A stretch of DNA of 42,152 nt from Cyclobacteriaceae bacterium (GTDB lineage: Bacteria > Bacteroidota > Bacteroidia > Cytophagales > Cyclobacteriaceae): positions 1 through 42,152 of the forward strand of contig JALONI010000015.1 in assembly GCA_025455015.1 (NCBI GenBank), written 5' to 3'. This document shows, piece after piece, positions 39,649 to 42,152 of the stretch (position 1 is its first letter; every line of letters begins with the position of its first letter). Position numbers and translations under genes: made by a program. The notes beneath the pieces are model-generated. The model was not told the DNA's origin. It saw only the letters and a program-made list of their open reading frames with translations, and made no database searches.

Positions 39649-41022
39649 TCACTGTTCTAAAATGCCGCACCCATTGTACGCAGGGTCGATGCTGATGAAC
39701 ACATCTGTGCGGGCTTTGTTGAACCACCGGTTCAACGCCTTGTCCTTTTTTTCGGCCAGTGCAGCCGATTGGATACGGCTCCAGTCGTCTTTCAGGTTTG
39801 CTTCGTGCGGGGGCAGCTTGGCCCGGAAGTAGAAAATGCGCACTGCGTCTTTGTTGTCGGGCGGGGGCATGCGGTAGGCCAGCGGGCGCGAAACACTTCC
39901 CACTTGCATGGTGTCGATGGCCAGGTACACCACCGGATCAAGCTCCCGCACGGAGATGCGCTGCGAGCCGTCATCATCGGTAAAAAAGCCACCTCGTCCT
40001 TTGGTGCCTTGATCATCGGAGAAGTCTTTCACCGCCTGCTCAAACTTCAGTTGCCCGGAGGCAATCACGGCCCGGAGGCTATCCACGTATTGGGTAGTAC
40101 GCTCAATGTCGGCCTCGGATGGCGTGGCGCTGATCAAAATGTGGCGCGAGTTGTATTCGTTTCCGCGTCTGTCCAACAACTGCATGATGTGAATGCCAAA
40201 CGAAGATTCAAATGGCTGCGACAACTCTCCCACTTTCAGGCGGAATGCCATCGCTTCGAATTGCGGCACCATCGCTCCGCGGCCGAAATACCCCAGTTCG
40301 CCACCGTTGTATTGGGCGCTGGGGTCTTCCGAGTAATTGCGGGCCAGTGTGCCAAAGTCTTCGCCCGCCAGTATCCGCTCGCGCAGGTCCAGCAGTTTTT
40401 GTTTGGCTTCGGCTTTTTGCCGATCACTCACTTCTACCTTTTTTACCAGTTGCGCTACTTCCACATCCGATGAGTAGTAGGGCAAACTGTCTTTTGGAAT
40501 CTTGTTGAAAAACTTCTTGATTTCATGGGGTGTCACCGAGATGTCTTTGGTGATCACGCTTGTCATTTCGCGGGCCACCAATTGTTCGCGAATCTGATCG
40601 CGCAGTTCCAGCTTGATCTGATCCAGGGTTTTGCCGTAGGCGCGCTCCAGCTGCTCGGGCGAGTTGCCCGAGTTCTGCAAAATCATTTGCATGCGGCTGG
40701 CCGTGTTGCCGTCCACTTCGGCATCCGTCACCACCACCGAGTCGATCTCCGCTTTGGCCACCATCAGTTTATTCATGATCAACTGGTTCAGGATTTGGCA
40801 GCGCGCCTCCTCGCTGGCGGGGTTGCCCTCTGACAAATACCCTTGGTAGGCCGTTTCCAACTCGGATTTCAGCACAATGTAGTTGTCGATTTTGGCAATG
40901 ATCTTATCGACCACAAAGCCTTGGTTTTCCTGCGCGTGGGCCGCGTGGGCCAGCAGCAGTACAAAGGCCGCGCTACTGCTGGCTAAAAATCTCAAAATCT
41001 TTCTGCCGGGACGCCTTTTCAT
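39649..41022 (-). CDS. surA: SurA-like periplasmic peptidyl-prolyl isomerase/chaperone
   Basis: SurA escorts unfolded outer-membrane proteins to the BAM complex. The 457-residue protein has a signal peptide (FLASSSAAFVLLLAHAAHAQ). A SurA N-domain follows (VVDKIIAKIDNYIVLKSELE, ARCQILNQLIMNKLMVAKAE), then two parvulin PPIC domains: SSDVEVAQLVKKVEVSDRQK with YSEDPSAQYNGGELGYFGRG, and SRHILISATPSEADIER with KGRGGFFTDDDGS. The ATG at 41022 is preferred over 41055, because it begins the signal peptide; it overlaps the 3' end of the upstream lipoprotein gene by 50 bases. It lies in an operon with two other PPIase-like genes upstream and moxR downstream. Confidence 0.92.
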   Translation of the reverse strand: MKRRPGRKILRFLASSSAAFVLLLAHAAHAQENQGFVVDKIIAKIDNYIVLKSELETAYQGYLSEGNPASEEARCQILNQLIMNKLMVAKAEIDSVVVTDAEVDGNTASRMQMILQNSGNSPEQLERAYGKTLDQIKLELRDQIREQLVAREMTSVITKDISVTPHEIKKFFNKIPKDSLPYYSSDVEVAQLVKKVEVSDRQKAEAKQKLLDLRERILAGEDFGTLARNYSEDPSAQYNGGELGYFGRGAMVPQFEAMAFRLKVGELSQPFESSFGIHIMQLLDRRGNEYNSRHILISATPSEADIERTTQYVDSLRAVIASGQLKFEQAVKDFSDDQGTKGRGGFFTDDDGSQRISVRELDPVVYLAIDTMQVGSVSRPLAYRMPPPDNKDAVRIFYFRAKLPPHEANLKDDWSRIQSAALAEKKDKALNRWFNKARTDVFISIDPAYNGCGILEQ

Positions 41023-41921
41023 ACACTTCGTTTTCCAATTGTCGTGCAATTTCAACTTTTCTTTTGTTTAAAATAATGTTTTTGATGTCTTCGCGCACAA
41101 ATTCCAACGGGCTGGTATTGTCCGATATTTTGTACGCGTCAATTTTAAGATAGTAGAGGTACTCGTTATCGCTCGTCTCGTAAAACTTATAGCTCTGCAA
41201 AAACTGGATTTTATTGGGAATTTCTGCCAGGGGCGTGTTGACCACCATTTTGTCAAACTCCATCCACAGCGAGTCAGACAAGTGATAGGCTTCGGAAAAA
41301 CTGAGGCAATACGATTTCAATTCGTTGATGTCCTTCTCGCGAGTGGACAAGATTAGGTCTTTGAGCCGGTTGGTGCGCGGGGCCCCCTTGGGCACTTTCA
41401 AAAACGTGCCCTGGATGATGTTTTGCTTCAGGATGAAGTTGTCCAGGTGTTCTTTGTAGTACGATTCGATTTCGGCCGGAGACACGTTGTTGTCCAGCCG
41501 CTGGTCGATGATGAATTTCTGGTACTGGTAAGCGATCAGGCTGTAGCGATAGTCCAACACCTTGCGCTCCACTTCCGCTTCGTTGATGTCAATGTTTCTC
41601 ATCGCTTCGTTGATGAGCATTTGTTTCCGTATCCAACTGTCGATAAAGGCCGATACCCGCGCCACTGAATCGGCCCGCTCCGTGCCGGGCGGCACTACGC
41701 CCTCCAGCCGATACCCGCGCCACTGAATCGGCCCGCTCCGTGCCGGGCGGCACTACGCCCTCCAGCTCGTCCCAATACAGATAGCTGGTGCCAGCCCGTG
41801 CCACCGCCTTCCGCTCGCTCACGGCTTCGTCTTCTTTTTTGATCCGTATCAAATCGCACGAAGCAAGCAGTGCCGCCAGCGCCAGCCAACCAAACAGACG
41901 GGGTGATGGGGTGAACATCAT
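40973..41921 (-). pseudogene. SurA-like periplasmic lipoprotein, frameshifted by a 58-bp tandem duplication
   Basis: Two overlapping frames belong to one gene. The 5' frame starts at ATG 41921 (or 41918) with a lipoprotein signal (ALAALLASC) and reads through YLYWDELEGVVPPGTERADS. The 3' frame repeats VVPPGTERADSVARVSA and continues with FIDSWIRKQMLINEA to the stop at 40973. Between them is a perfect 58-bp duplication, 58 = 3x19+1, which shifts the frame. Removing one copy leaves 891 bases, 297 codons, with no stop. The restored 296-residue protein resembles the N-terminal chaperone part of SurA/PpiC proteins, without a PPIC domain. As it stands, the product would be truncated shortly after the repeat. 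It lies between two PPIase genes and overlaps both. A sequencing or assembly artefact cannot be excluded. Confidence 0.85.
41650..41765. repeat. Perfect 58-bp tandem duplication
   Basis: Positions 41650-41707 and 41708-41765 are identical, each beginning CCGATACCCGCGCC and ending ACGCCCTCCAG. One base (G) just before each copy also matches. The duplication lies inside a gene and shifts its frame by one base. Confidence 0.95.
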
Positions 41922-42152
41922 GGCTTTTTCGTCAACGAAGCAATCACTTGCTTCTTCACTTTTTTGTTTTCTTTGATCCGGTATTTCTTCCGCAGCTCGC
42001 GTATCCATTCCTTCTCCAGCCAGTCCTGGTAGTCGGTGATCACGTGCAGGCGGGCTTCCTCCAGGCTTTTGATGCCCGCGGGCACCGTTCCCTTCACGAC
42101 TACCAGGTAAAAAATACCTTCTCCCTCGTAGCGGTGCGGGCCGGGTTGGCCA
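41918..42152 (-). CDS. C-terminus of a peptidyl-prolyl isomerase (partial, enters from the right edge)
   Basis: The - strand is open from the window edge to a TGA at 41920-41918, giving 77 residues. They include RYEGEGIFYLVVVKGTVPAG, then SLEEARLHVITDYQDWLEKE, WIRELRKKYRIKENKKVKKQ and VIASLTKKP. The SLEEAR...V.DYQ..LE..W...LR.KY pattern is the usual C-terminal end of Bacteroidota parvulin-type PPIases. The stop overlaps the start of the lipoprotein gene (ATGA). With surA it makes a three-gene chaperone operon. The beginning of the gene is outside the window. Confidence 0.78.
   Translation of the reverse strand, partial: GQPGPHRYEGEGIFYLVVVKGTVPAGIKSLEEARLHVITDYQDWLEKEWIRELRKKYRIKENKKVKKQVIASLTKKP

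Overview
The window looks like the chromosome of a Bacteroidota bacterium, most likely Cytophagales-like. The core genes are about 55% G+C. Many starts are preceded by the Bacteroidota -7 promoter box TAnnTTTG rather than a Shine-Dalgarno sequence. The gene content also fits: cdaA-folP, a BT_3928-type MauE protein, a WG-repeat protein, a class II ProS ending in Tyr, floA beside nfeD, and a surA cluster next to moxR. The order-level placement is inference.

Left end (1-6170): a type II-C CRISPR-Cas locus. The last 37 bases of a CRISPR repeat lie at the window edge and the array continues outside. An ATGA-overlapped cas9-cas1-cas2 operon runs leftward towards the array. A tracrRNA, which no protein search would show, is transcribed rightward from a promoter overlapping the first codons of cas9. 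Its anti-repeat matches the partial repeat, so the array is read left to right, convergent with the cas genes. A hairpin at the end of cas2 can terminate both transcripts. cas9 is AT-rich whereas cas1 and cas2 have host-like composition.

6173-16193: core genes. These are cdaA and folP (c-di-AMP, folate), a double-DUF1599 protein, a MauE-like membrane protein, aroK, an OmpP1/FadL-type porin, a Gly/Met/Trp-rich secreted protein, proS, nfeD and floA, closed by a strong terminator.

16194-19242: an AT-rich insert carrying an aldo/keto reductase, an AraC-type regulator and an NTF2-like secreted protein. A pair of 21-bp-spaced direct repeats lies in front of it. GC content changes sharply at both borders.

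19243-35715: an M20 amidohydrolase, a MacB-type permease, an alpha/beta hydrolase, rmuC, and a short alpha-glucan phosphorylase homologue whose PLP lysine is replaced by Thr. Then comes a tightly coupled run: mntA-hepT toxin-antitoxin, cytochrome c, beta-lactamase-like hydrolase and xdhC, followed by a MocA-like nucleotidyltransferase. After that are a metallo-beta-lactamase/double rhodanese protein, a WG-repeat protein and a Na/Pi cotransporter homologue.

35716-42152: a MITE-like inverted-repeat element, lgt, a small membrane protein, a DinB-like protein, a Thr/Ser dehydratase, moxR and a periplasmic chaperone cluster (surA, a lipoprotein, and the end of another PPIase). The lipoprotein gene is split by a perfect 58-bp tandem duplication.

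Main points for a second look: the complete tracrRNA/repeat architecture and a possible tracrRNA-antisense cas9 leader containing a pseudo-repeat; a recurring TAnnTTT(G)-N4-7-start-codon arrangement suggesting leaderless mRNAs; the phosphorylase without its lysine; and the frameshifting 58-bp duplication.
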